This document shows, piece by piece, positions 1 to 9,200 of a DNA stretch of 17,248 nt; the first letter of the stretch is position 1, and each line of letters opens with the position of its first letter. Source of the stretch: Thermoplasmatales archaeon ex4484_36 (GTDB lineage: Archaea > Thermoplasmatota > Penumbrarchaeia > Penumbrarchaeales > EX4484-36); contig NJDV01000005.1 of the NCBI GenBank assembly GCA_002254765.1, positions 1 through 17,248 of the forward strand, in the 5' to 3' direction. Both the position numbers and the translations under genes were made by a program. The notes under the pieces are model-generated. The model was not told where the DNA came from. It saw only the letters and a program-made list of their open reading frames with translations, and searched no databases.

Positions 1-423
1 GAGATGATGGCGGTAAACCTCCCTGTGGAGAGACCTCAGATCTCCGATATCAACATAACACTGCTGAAAGGAATGAGGCCAGTAGCCTATTATTCCGTTC
101 CCGCAACAAAGACCATCTACATCTCCTCTCCCCAGATCACTGTGGAGAATCTTACAATACCCTCACGGGCCGAGTATGCTCTCTCATTGGAGGTGTATAA
201 CGACGGGGATGAGCCTTTGGAGAAGGGCTCTCTGGTGGTCAAGGCCCTTTTCGTTGAGAACTCGATACCCTCTGAACTGAAGATCGCTATCAACAATGCC
301 ACATTGAACCCCTATGAGGGCTGGAATGTGACGCTTGTACACCAGGGTTCGAGGGATTCCACCCTCACCGTGAATATAGAGCTCCTCTACAGAGGTATAA
401 CGGTGGATGAGATAACTCTCTAG
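1..423 (+). CDS. 3' end of a probable exported beta-rich protein (partial)
   Basis: The frame is open from the first base of the window to a TAG at 421-423. ATGs at 4 and 7 are available, but no promoter or Shine-Dalgarno site can be seen because the window begins there, so this is most likely the C-terminal ~140 residues of a longer gene. The product alternates short hydrophobic and polar stretches, as in a beta-sandwich (YALSLEVYNDGDEPLEKG resembles CARDB/NEW3-type extracellular domains). It has several N-glycosylation sequons (NIT, NLT, NAT, NVT), which suggests an extracytoplasmic location. No C-terminal membrane anchor is present in this part. Its stop codon overlaps the restored stop codon of the convergent ribH (CTAG at 420-423). 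Function is not recognised. Confidence 0.6.
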   Translation, partial: EMMAVNLPVERPQISDINITLLKGMRPVAYYSVPATKTIYISSPQITVENLTIPSRAEYALSLEVYNDGDEPLEKGSLVVKALFVENSIPSELKIAINNATLNPYEGWNVTLVHQGSRDSTLTVNIELLYRGITVDEITL

Positions 424-831
424 AGGTCCTTCGTTCTGAGCCAGAGCTTATAGGCCGCCTCCACTGCGTTCTTTGCTCTCTCGATTCTCTCCTCAGCCTG
501 AAGGCGTGTCATCCCGTGTTATCCCAAGTCCAACGGGCTTTCCCTCCTCCAGAGAGATGTCTAAGATCCTTCTCGATGCCTGTTGCATCACAACCTCGTC
601 GTGGGAAGTATCTCCCTCAATCACAGCCCCCAGGACCACTGCGCCGTCTACATCGTCCCTTCTCAATAGCTTCTTCAAGGCGAAGGGGATGTCATAGACC
701 CCGGGGACCTTGACCACATGGGTTACCTTCATCTTCAGGAACTCCGCATGGCTTTTGGCTCTCTCCAACATCATCATGGTTATGTCATAGTTGAACTCGG
801 ACACAACAATTCCCAGTTTCATTTTATCCAT
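420..831 (-). CDS. ribH: 6,7-dimethyl-8-ribityllumazine synthase, frame-shifted near the C-terminus
   Basis: Lumazine synthase condenses 5-amino-6-ribitylamino-uracil with 3,4-dihydroxy-2-butanone 4-phosphate, the penultimate step to riboflavin. Family signatures seen are the N-terminal GIVVSEFN, the [10 protein letters not shown] stretch, and [14 protein letters not shown], which matches the usual GAVIxGDTxH active-site loop. From 831 the frame runs to GLGIT and then stops at about 493 after an unrelated tail (RDDTPSG). A second minus frame continues from about 515 to a TAG at 420-422 and reads [20 protein letters not shown], the expected C-terminal helix. Together they give about 140 residues, the normal archaeal length. 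Between the two parts the DNA reads ACA-C-GGG-ATG where T-G-P-G-M would be expected, so roughly 5 nt appear to be missing. A strong GGAGGTGA site 7 nt upstream supports the start at 831. Last gene of the rib operon. Identity is secure; integrity is doubtful. Confidence 0.88.
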
Positions 832-835
832 AGCA

Positions 836-843
836 TCACCTCC
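836..843 (-). promoter_or_regulatory. Strong Shine-Dalgarno site of ribH
   Basis: The minus strand reads GGAGGTGA, a near-perfect complement of the anti-Shine-Dalgarno end of archaeal 16S rRNA. Seven nucleotides separate its GGAGG from the ATG at 831. This favours that ATG over the in-frame ATG three codons later (822). It lies just inside and after the end of ribC, so ribH is read from the shared operon transcript. Confidence 0.75.
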
Positions 844-844
844 T

Positions 845-1768
<924 letters not shown>

Positions 1769-1782
<14 letters not shown>

Positions 1783-2503
1783 TCTCTATCCTCCACACTG
1801 TGAGAAGTTCATCACCTGTGAAAAGGGGGGTGTCCAGCTCTTCGGCGATCTCTTTTACCTCTTCCAGCGGCCTTGCACCTCCTCCCTCCCCCAGCATCTC
1901 GCATATGGCCGCAGAAGGGGTGAGGCCTGCCATCTGAAGAAGGGCAGTGGAGTACTCGGTATGCCCTCTTCTGTTGTCTAGAAGCCCTTCTCGGGCGTTG
2001 AGAAGGTGTACATGCCCGGGGGAGCGGAAGAGCTCTCCAAATCTCTCTTTCGGCTCCAGAATGGCCCTATGAAGAAGCGCTTCCACGAACCTTCCTAGCT
2101 CTCTTATTGTAAGGGCCCTGTCAGTGTCGGTGATCCCTGTAAAGGTCTTTCTGTGGTTGACCGTCAGAGAGAAGGAGGAGCGCTCGTCGTAGGGGATGTC
2201 GTCGGCCTCTGTGTACTTAAGAAGCTTGAAGATGCTGGAGGCCTCCTTCAGGATATCCGTCATAAAAGGGAGTTCAAGCGCCTTCCAGGCCCCGGGGGGC
2301 AGGGTGACGCAAATAAGCCCACCTGCCTCCCCCCTCATTAACCTAACCTGTTCTTTTCCTACAGCTTGAGATAGGAAGACCATGTCCGCCTCCCCCTCCC
2401 TCTCATCCGAATCGTAAATGAAGATTGGGTGTCCTCTCTCAAGTCGTTCCTTGGCCCATTCTATCTTTCCGTCATGTACCTCTTTGCTTTGCTGTGTTCT
2501 CAT
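1769..2503 (-). CDS. ribB: 3,4-dihydroxy-2-butanone 4-phosphate synthase
   Basis: RibB makes the four-carbon unit used by lumazine synthase from ribulose 5-phosphate, using a divalent metal. The 244-aa product has the acidic metal-binding loop YDSDEREGEAD (about residues 30-40), the central FTGITDTDRALTIRELG, FRSPGHVHLL, and the C-terminal NRRGHTEYSTALLQMAGL and AICEML segments characteristic of the family. The frame is open further upstream to 2596, but I chose the ATG at 2503. A TATA box (2530-2536) is centred about 30 nt upstream, as expected for a leaderless or nearly leaderless mRNA. The upstream extension would also overlap the TPR gene and has no family resemblance. First gene of the ribB-ribL-ribC-ribH operon. 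It is not fused to a GTP cyclohydrolase II domain, as is usual for archaea. Confidence 0.93.
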
Positions 2504-2529
2504 AGTATCGGGAGGAACATGAGCACCGA

Positions 2530-2536
2530 TATAAAA
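2530..2536 (-). promoter_or_regulatory. TATA box of the riboflavin operon
   Basis: The minus strand reads TTTTATATCGG here. The box is centred about 30 nt upstream of the ribB ATG at 2503, the spacing of an archaeal promoter with little or no leader. No RFN riboswitch-like structure was noticed between it and ribB; there is no room for one. Confidence 0.6.
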
Positions 2537-2567
2537 GAATTGGTTCTTAACAAATTTCTTTGTTAAT

Positions 2568-3488
2568 TTACTGCTTCCTACGCCTCTTCTCGTCATCGTC
2601 CTTCTTTTCAGGGGGGCGGGTCACCACCTCCTTGGCGTGAAGTCCTCCTTCGGCTCGTCTCCTCTCCGCACCCTCCACGTCCTCAATCTCAAAGATGCTC
2701 TTCAGCTCAAGGCCCCTCTCCAAGTATTTCATGGCTTCTTCCATCTTCCCCTCCTTCTGCAGTATCCTTCCTATGGAATATAGAGAAGGATAATAGTTTT
2801 CGTCTGCTTCCAGAGCCCTTTTGTATAGCCTCTTAGCCTCCTTCAGGTCCCCCCTAACTTCTTTTATAAAACCTAAATTGTTCCATATCTGCGGAACAGA
2901 TGGAGCCATCTTAACTGCGTTGAGAAGGAGCTCCTCAGCCTCCTCAAAGTTACCCATCTTGATTAGAACAACGGAGAGATCGAACATTACATCCCAGCTC
3001 CCGGGGGAGAGCTTAAGGAGCTCTCTGTACTCCTCCGCAGAACGGTCCAGCCGCCCCATCTCCCTTGAGATAAAGGCCATGGCCGAAAGAGCCCTGTTCT
3101 CACCCGGTTCCCTTCTCCACACCTCCCTGAAGAATATGTACGCCCGGGGAAACTGCATGAAATCAATGTAGCCTATCCCTGCATTCATAAGTGCGGAGGT
3201 ATGATCAGCTGGAGGGCTCTCAATGAGAGGAAGGATGACCAGGGCGTCAACGTTCCCCCCGTTCATGCTTCTGGCCCTCAGAAGGAGTTCCTTAGCCTCT
3301 CCAAGCTCACCTTTGAGAAAGCGCAGAGCACCAAGGGCTCCCAGGCTTTCGTCAAGCTCATCATCATACTGAAGAGACCTTTCAAAGAGTTCTATGGCCC
3401 CCATTTCGTCCCCCTCATCCATGAGGGCCAGAGCCTCCTGGGCAAGGTGAACAGCCTTCAGTTCCCTTGAATACTCCTCTTCGTCCAT
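2568..3488 (-). CDS. Tetratricopeptide-repeat (TPR) protein
   Basis: The 306-aa product is built of about seven TPR units of ~34 residues, from residue 10 to about 255. Examples are the units ending ELFERSLQYDD, SAEEYRELLKLSP, EAEELLLNAVKMAP, EAKRLYKRALEAD and EAMKYLERGLELK. One repeat (about residues 75-90) is irregular. The C-terminal ~50 residues are highly charged (PPEKKDDDEKRRRKQ) and probably disordered. No signal peptide or membrane segment is present, so a cytoplasmic scaffold that holds protein partners is likely; the partner is unknown. The open frame extends to 3578, but the ATG at 3488 is preferred because a TATA box lies 27 nt upstream and the upstream extension runs into the end of orc1. 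It lies between orc1 and the rib operon with its own promoter, so the neighbours say little about its job. Confidence 0.85.
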   Translation of the reverse strand: MDEEEYSRELKAVHLAQEALALMDEGDEMGAIELFERSLQYDDELDESLGALGALRFLKGELGEAKELLLRARSMNGGNVDALVILPLIESPPADHTSALMNAGIGYIDFMQFPRAYIFFREVWRREPGENRALSAMAFISREMGRLDRSAEEYRELLKLSPGSWDVMFDLSVVLIKMGNFEEAEELLLNAVKMAPSVPQIWNNLGFIKEVRGDLKEAKRLYKRALEADENYYPSLYSIGRILQKEGKMEEAMKYLERGLELKSIFEIEDVEGAERRRAEGGLHAKEVVTRPPEKKDDDEKRRRKQ

Positions 3489-3510
3489 GTTATCACAATC
3501 TTCCAGAGGG

Positions 3511-3519
3511 TAAAAATAC
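3511..3519 (-). promoter_or_regulatory. TATA box of the TPR gene
   Basis: The minus strand reads GTATTTTTA, centred about 27 nt upstream of the ATG at 3488. It lies in the 43-nt gap after the orc1 stop and indicates a leaderless transcript. It also argues against the upstream start at 3578. Confidence 0.55.
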
Positions 3520-3531
3520 TTTTTGGAACGC

Positions 3532-4917
3532 TCAGAACGCTCTTCTGTAGGTGTATCTGGGTGGGATCTCAGCCACATCGGAGAATATCCCGTCAGAGAT
3601 TACGGTGAGGGACCTCTTCACCGGGATCTTCACGTCAATGACCTTGGTTCTGCCCTGCCTCCCGAAGGAAATCACCCGGGAGTCTATAAGGCCCAGGAGA
3701 GTGAGCTCAGATATGAATTCCGAGACCCTCCGAGAGGTCAGCACTCTCATCCCGGCCCTTTCAGCGTAAAAGCGGTAGTTGTCGTACACCTCTCCTGATG
3801 TTATCCTTCTGTCCCCTCCGAACCTTTTCATCTGAAGGATGGTGAAGAGAACGAGTTTTGGCTGGTTGGGAAGGGTCCTTATGACCTCTCCCACCCTATC
3901 CTCCTCTATGCGGCTCTGGGCCCTTCTGACGTGGTCCTCAGTGACCTTCTCCTCACCCTCTCTCTCGGCTATCTCCCCTGCTACCTTAAGAAGTTCGAGA
4001 GCCCTCCTTGCATCGCCAAACTCCTGGGCCGCTATGGCAGCACACAGGGGAATCACCCCCTCTTCCAGCACCCCCGGGTAGAAGCCCATCTCAGCCCTCT
4101 GGTTCAGGATGTCCCTGAGCTGATGGGCGTTGTAGGGTGGAAAGACCAGCTCCTCCCCTCCCAGGCTGCTCTTTACCCTGCCATCGAGCATGTCTGTGAA
4201 CTTCAGGTCATTGGATATCCCAACCAGGGAGAGCCTGGAGTGCTTAAGGTCGCTATTTATCCTTGTCAAGGTGTAGAGGACGTCGTCACCGGACTTCGCA
4301 ACGAGCCTGTCTACCTCATCGAGCACCACAACGGTGACCCCCCCCTCTCGGTCAAGCCTTTCAAGGAGCTTGCCATAGAGGGTGTCAGGGGACCACCCTG
4401 AGATGGGCACCCTCTCGTTCCAGTCCCTTGCGAAATGGTTCGCGAGGTGTGCAAGAAGCCTGTAGCCCGTGTCGACCTGCTGGCAGTTTATGTAGATGTA
4501 ATGGACCCCCCTTCTGAGCTCCTTCATAAGGTCTTCACCGAGAAGCTCATCATATCCCACGACCCCTGAGGCCTCCTCCATTATCCCGGTTGTGCTGTCC
4601 CCCAGCTTCCTATTCAGCTCCAGAAAGGCCCTTATGTAGCGTGATGTGAGGTCACTAGCCCTGCTGGTGAGTGCCCTTCCTATGAAGTTGGCGGAGGCCG
4701 TCTTTCCAGTACCAGGTTTTCCGTAGATGAGGAGATTCGTTGGGGTCTCTCCCCTCAAGGCTGGCGCAAGGATGGAGGCCACAAGGGAGATTTCCCTCTG
4801 CCTGTGAGGCAGGTAGTCCGGCACATATGACGACCTTAAGACCTCCCTGTTCTTGAATATGCGGGATGGAGCTTCAAAGGCTTCAAAGATGTTCTTGACT
4901 GTGTCAAATGGATTCAT
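3532..4917 (-). CDS. orc1/cdc6: Orc1/Cdc6 replication initiator
   Basis: Archaeal Orc1/Cdc6 binds origin repeats and loads the MCM helicase. The 461-aa product has the N-terminal signature PSRIFKNREVL...YLPHRQREI, Walker A GKPGTGKT (about 66-73), YINCQQVDTGYRLL, Walker B VVVLDEVD (about 196-203), sensor 1 GISND (about 233-237), sensor 2 GDARRAL (about 301-307) and a C-terminal winged helix (about 350-433). It is longer than the usual ~400 residues because about 40 extra residues lie between Walker A and the next beta-strand (about 83-138). The frame also allows an ATG at 4926, but the one at 4917 lies 28 nt from a TATA box and gives the usual N-terminus. The protein is AAA+ and cytoplasmic. 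The divergent gap upstream may hold its target origin. Confidence 0.95.
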   Translation of the reverse strand: MNPFDTVKNIFEAFEAPSRIFKNREVLRSSYVPDYLPHRQREISLVASILAPALRGETPTNLLIYGKPGTGKTASANFIGRALTSRASDLTSRYIRAFLELNRKLGDSTTGIMEEASGVVGYDELLGEDLMKELRRGVHYIYINCQQVDTGYRLLAHLANHFARDWNERVPISGWSPDTLYGKLLERLDREGGVTVVVLDEVDRLVAKSGDDVLYTLTRINSDLKHSRLSLVGISNDLKFTDMLDGRVKSSLGGEELVFPPYNAHQLRDILNQRAEMGFYPGVLEEGVIPLCAAIAAQEFGDARRALELLKVAGEIAEREGEEKVTEDHVRRAQSRIEEDRVGEVIRTLPNQPKLVLFTILQMKRFGGDRRITSGEVYDNYRFYAERAGMRVLTSRRVSEFISELTLLGLIDSRVISFGRQGRTKVIDVKIPVKRSLTVISDGIFSDVAEIPPRYTYRRAF

Positions 4918-4941
4918 TCTCCACATGTCCCCCTTCCACTA

Positions 4942-4949
4942 GATATACT
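4942..4949 (-). promoter_or_regulatory. TATA box of orc1/cdc6
   Basis: The minus strand reads AGTATATC, centred about 28 nt upstream of the ATG at 4917 but only 19 nt from the alternative ATG at 4926. The spacing supports 4917 and a leaderless mRNA. Confidence 0.5.
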
Positions 4950-5130
4950 ACAGACTCATCAGTTAAATAGAGATTTACCCCTTCACCCCCCTTGCGTCCC
5001 CAACCTGCTGAACCATAAGGTAGGGGGGTATTTATCATTTTCTTCCAAACCGGGAAAATTGTTGTCTTTACCCACTTTTTCGGCCATCTGGCTCAAAAAT
5101 GCTTCCTGCCAGTGTCCAGGGTTGGAAAGG
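4950..5130. other. Candidate replication origin in the orc1 divergent gap
   Basis: This is the gene-free stretch between orc1 and the divergent ATP-grasp operon. It holds G-runs in opposite orientation. The minus strand reads GGGGACGCAAGGGGGG at about 4986-5001, and the plus strand reads AAGGTAGGGGGGTATTT at 5018-5034. Archaeal origin recognition boxes often have an AAGGGGGG-type G-string next to a TTCCAGTGGAAAC-like dyad. Loose matches to such a dyad occur at 5042-5057 (TTCC..GGAA) and 5115-5130 (TCCAGGGTTGGAAAGG). AT-rich stretches lie between. None of these is a clean consensus match, so the call rests mainly on the position beside orc1. Confidence 0.4.
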
Positions 5131-5137
5131 ATTTATA
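5131..5137 (+). promoter_or_regulatory. TATA box of the ATP-grasp / surface-protein operon
   Basis: ATTTATA, followed by TTC, lies in AT-poor surroundings. A start site about 27 nt downstream (near 5161) would give a leader of about 37 nt before the ATG at 5198. This is one of the few genes here with a leader and a Shine-Dalgarno site. Confidence 0.55.
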
Positions 5138-5177
5138 TTCTGCCATCCCTTCAAAAGAGCATACGGCGAAATGTAAA

Positions 5178-5194
5178 CCGCAAAGAGGTTGCGG
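5178..5194 (+). promoter_or_regulatory. Hairpin presenting the ribosome-binding site in its loop
   Basis: CCGCAA and TTGCGG form a perfect 6-bp stem around the loop AGAGG, three nucleotides before the ATG at 5198. The loop bases plus the adjacent T make the AGAGGT Shine-Dalgarno sequence. The upstream leader also holds a minimal ATG-TAA start-stop at 5171-5176. A translational control element is possible, but the stem is short and could be chance. Confidence 0.35.
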
Positions 5195-5197
5195 ATA

Positions 5198-6262
5198 ATG
5201 ACAAAAAATCACGGGAAACGCGGCAGGAAGGGGGGACGCGGTTTCAGCCCCCTCCTCGAGGACAGATTTCGGATTGTGAAGAGTGAAGTGAAGAGGCGAT
5301 CGAGAGAGGAGGGAATCAGAGAGAGGGCGGAGGTCCTTAGGGTGGAGGAGTGGAAAAAATACATAGAGAAGTATAACCCCCCTCTCCTCATGGAGGCGCT
5401 TGACAAGGTAGAGGAGAAAAGAAGACTCAAAAGCGCTGGTGTTGTAGTGCCGGAGACATACCTCGTTCTCTCCGACCCCGCCGAAGTGGAAAGGGCTGAG
5501 GGGTGGAGGCACCTTCTTCCCAAAAGGGGTTTCGTTGTGAAGCCTTCAAGGGGTCACGCGGGTTCGGGAGTCCTTCTCGTGAGAAGGATTGTTGGAAGGA
5601 GGTTTATAGGGGAGGCTGGAGACTATCTTGATATTGAGGATATAAAGAACTACGCAAAGGAAATTATATCAGGTAAATATAGCAGGGGCAGGCCTGATCA
5701 GGCCATCTTCGAAGAGTTGCTCCGCCTATCGGCAGAGCTTAGGGAGCTGGCCACCATAGGCCTTCCCGACATAAGGGTTATCTCTTTTCGGGGGTTTCCC
5801 GTTATGGCCATGATAAGGCTGCCCACAGCCCTCTCCCGGGGGAGGGCCAACGTTCATAAGGGGGCAATAGCCGCTGGAATCTCCATAAGCAGAGGTTTGA
5901 TTGTAGGGGCAGTTCTCAAGAGGGAGAGGATCGAAAGACACCCCGATACGGGAGTTACCTTGGTGGGAAGGAGGATCCCCCACTGGAAGGGGATTCTTCA
6001 AATGGCTGTGAGGGCACAGGAGGCCTCTGGGCTGGGCTACGCAGGGGTAGATGTGACCCTCTCGAGGCAGAAGGGGGTGGTGGTGATAGAAGTAAACCGA
6101 AGACCTGGCCTTGAGATACAGAACGCCAATTTCGCTGGACTTAAAAGAAGGCTTAAGGTGGTGGAGAGTTGGTATGAGGAGGGCGGCGGTGAGCTAACCC
6201 CCGAGGAGAGGGTGAATATGGCCCGCGAATGGGACAAAGAGAGATGGAGGTTAACAAAATGA
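5198..6262 (+). CDS. RimK-related ATP-grasp protein (alpha-L-glutamate ligase homologue)
   Basis: The 354-aa product resembles the TIGR02291-type branch of RimK relatives, known mainly from Proteobacteria and of unknown substrate; I recognised this from motifs, not a search. In order there are KYNPPLLMEALDKVEEKRRL with PETY, the ATP-binding GFVVKPSRGHAGSGVLLV (about 112-129), the FEE segment near 171, DIRVISFRGFPVMAMIRLPT (about 191-210), GRANVHKGAIAAGI, HPDTG...IPHW, GYAGVDV and the metal/ATP-binding VVIEVNRRPGLEIQNAN (about 295-311). ATP-grasp ligases join a carboxylate to an amine through an acyl-phosphate. The first ~25 residues are very basic. A TTG at 5189 is an alternative start, but GAGGT eight nucleotides before 5198 favours the ATG. 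The stop overlaps the next gene as ATGA (6259-6262), so it is co-translated with the surface protein. Confidence 0.8.
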   Translation: MTKNHGKRGRKGGRGFSPLLEDRFRIVKSEVKRRSREEGIRERAEVLRVEEWKKYIEKYNPPLLMEALDKVEEKRRLKSAGVVVPETYLVLSDPAEVERAEGWRHLLPKRGFVVKPSRGHAGSGVLLVRRIVGRRFIGEAGDYLDIEDIKNYAKEIISGKYSRGRPDQAIFEELLRLSAELRELATIGLPDIRVISFRGFPVMAMIRLPTALSRGRANVHKGAIAAGISISRGLIVGAVLKRERIERHPDTGVTLVGRRIPHWKGILQMAVRAQEASGLGYAGVDVTLSRQKGVVVIEVNRRPGLEIQNANFAGLKRRLKVVESWYEEGGGELTPEERVNMAREWDKERWRLTK

Positions 6263-9200
6263 GATGTCTCATACTTTTTCTGGTATTCCTGATGGTGTCC
6301 GCGACATCCCCCGAGGTAACCTCCATAGCTGACCATATAGAGGACCCCGCCCCACCTGCCTCCCTAGGAGGAGTCTGGGATGACTCCCCGTCTGGCGGCC
6401 TCTACGGCATTATATCCTATGATGATGTGGTGGTTGTTTACAACGTAAATTCGGAGGTTTCCTGCGCTATAATGGAGAACTTCACCCGTAGAAGGGGGAT
6501 TCCCCCAGATAGGGTTGTAGGGGTAGACGTCCCCGAGAGAGAGTCAATAGATAGGGACACTTTCAACACCCTGAGAACCCAGGTGGAGAGTGCACTTCAG
6601 GATAGGAAACTAACGCAGAAGATAAATTATATCGTGACTACCAAAGGTGTCCCGCTGAGAGTATGGGGTCCCGGGTCTTCGGGAAGCGCTTCTGTGGATT
6701 CAGAACTAGCCCTAATACTTGGCCCATATGCTGGGTACATCGGTGGGGCTTACTGGATCCAAAACCCCTATTACGGGGAGAACGAGAGGTTCAGCAGAGA
6801 GAAGTATGGATTTTATCTCGTCACACGTCTGACGGGATATAACCTCTCCGACACCCTCTCCCTTATTGAGAGAGCAGAAAGAAGCGGAGGAAAGAGAGGA
6901 ATCTTCCTTCTAGACGTTGATCCAGGAAAGGGGGGTGGATACGCTGCCGGGAACCGCTGGCTCAGGGACGCCAACTCAACTTTAAGGTCAATGGGCTTTG
7001 AAACCTACCTAGATGAAACCACCACGTTCATAACAGATTTTGAAAACTGTTCTGGCTACGCAAGCTGGGGTTCCAACGATGGCCATTATTCCACAACATG
7101 GAACAAAAATCAGGGATTTGAGGAAGGACTGAACCACTGGGAATTCGCTGGGGAGGGAGAGGTTATGTTGAATACATCTTATCCTTATCGTGGAGGGAGA
7201 TGCCTTGAGGTGAAGAAAAACACCACGGGAGACTTCATTATCGCCCAGAACGTCTCTGTGAGGGGTTCCATAGCCTATTATATTTCGGGCCACGTGAATA
7301 TGACCGGCGGTGTGGTCCACTTCACCGCCGAGGTGTTCACATCCTCTGGTGCACTTCTATTGAGGGAGAAGGGAGGTACAGTGAGTGGTTTCACATCCGG
7401 CTGGGCACTCCTCAGACAACTCCCTTTAAAACCCCTTCCACCCACCGCTTCTAAATTGAGAATTGTTATAAACATCAGCGGGAAGGGGGAGTTCTATTTT
7501 GACGAGATAAGACTTCTTGAGGTCAAACCTCATAACACCTGGATCCCCGGGGCAATCGCTGAGACCTATGTCTCCTCCTCAGGTAGAACATTCACATGGC
7601 CGCCCTACTATGGCCAGTCGGCAATTGCTGACCTGATAAGAGAGGGTGTCAGTGGGGTGAAGGGCTACGTCTATGAGCCCTATCTCTCTGCAATGGCGGA
7701 GCCGGACATACTCTTTCCAAGATACGTATCTGGATATACCATGGGCGAGTCGTATTATATGGCATCTCCCTTCCTCTCCTGGAGGGGCGTTGTTGTGGGA
7801 GACCCGAAGATGTGTCCCTATGGCCTTCAGGCGGAGATAACCTCTTCCACGGTTCTGAAGGAAGTGGTGAACCCGGGGGAGGAGGTGAGAATAGCAGTGA
7901 ATGTGACAAACATCGGATTCGGAGACATTCGGGACCTTCCCCTCACTCTCCATCTTGAGGAAGCTGGACTCCCGGATCTTAATGCTGTTATTAATATCTC
8001 CCAGGGTCAGCAGGTTGTAGTATGGTTTAACTTCTCAGCGCCCACGCCCGGAACATACAGGGTGAGGCTTGTATTGAACGAGGAGGAAACCATACCCTTC
8101 ATGAGCTCAAGCGGGGCCGAGGCGGAGGTCACCTTCAGAGTGAACTCTCTTCCCGAAGTCCTCTGGATGAGCTCCTCATCACCCTACGTGAGAAGAGGCT
8201 GCAACGTCCTTCTATCGGCGGAGGTGAGGGATGTAGATGACGGGCTGCTGCCCCTCACTTTCAGTTCTTGGATCATTGGCCCGGGGGGCGTGAACGCCAC
8301 CCTGGAGATGTCCCTTGAGAACTCCACGCTCTCGGCCACATTCACACCGCCCCTCTCATGGGACATAGGCTTCGCCTCTCTTCACCTTGTGGTCAGGGAC
8401 CCCTGGGGAGGCTGTGTTCACGACACTCTGAACGATGCCTTTTTCGTCCTGAATAATCCGCCTGGTGTCAGCAACATATCCTGGACCACAGAGGTCCGTA
8501 GGGGCTCGCTCTTCACCCTCAATCTCACTTTAAACGACCCTGACACCCCCGCTCACATGCTTGAGGTATCCTCTTACCTTGAAAGGAACGAAGAGAGGGT
8601 GGAACTTGAAGAGAGAAGGGAGGGGGGAGAAGTCACCTTCACCTCCCTGATTCCAGCGAGCATCAAGACTGGCCTCTACGACATTCACCTCATACTGGAG
8701 GACGGCATAAACTCTACAGAGCTCCTCTACCCTAAGGCGGTTGATGTGCTCAACTCCCCCCCTTCCATTAAGCTTCTCTCCTCCCCTCCCAATGTTCTAG
8801 TGAGGGGTGAAGTGGTAAAGCTTGATGTCTTAGGGGAAGACCTGGAGGACCCGAAAGGGCTTCTTGAGCTTCGGATGGAGGTTGGGGAAGGGGTGGAGGT
8901 CTCGGCAGAAAGGCCACTGCCAGGAAGGTGGGAAGTGAGTCTTGAAGCGATCAGAAATGCTCCGCTAGGACCCACCGAGCTGACCATCTGGGTGGAGGAC
9001 AGCGAAGGAGGAAGCTCTTTTCCCCTGATTCTAACTTTTGAATTGATAAACGCTCCCCCGGAAGTCAGGATAATATCCTTCGAACTCACCTCCCCGGGAA
9101 ACAAGGGGGACCTCCTGAGCACACTGAATGCAGTCATAGAGGCGACGGACCCTGACAGCGGGGAGGGGGTGGAGCTCATCCTCAACTTTACAGGGGAGAG

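Noticed and set aside
5198..6262. Canonical RimK (ribosomal S6 modification) or cofactor F420/tetrahydromethanopterin glutamate ligase
   Set aside because: The motif set HPDTG...IPHW, GRANVHKGA and the N-terminal KYNP/EEKRR segment fit the uncharacterised RimK-related branch better, so no specific substrate is assigned.
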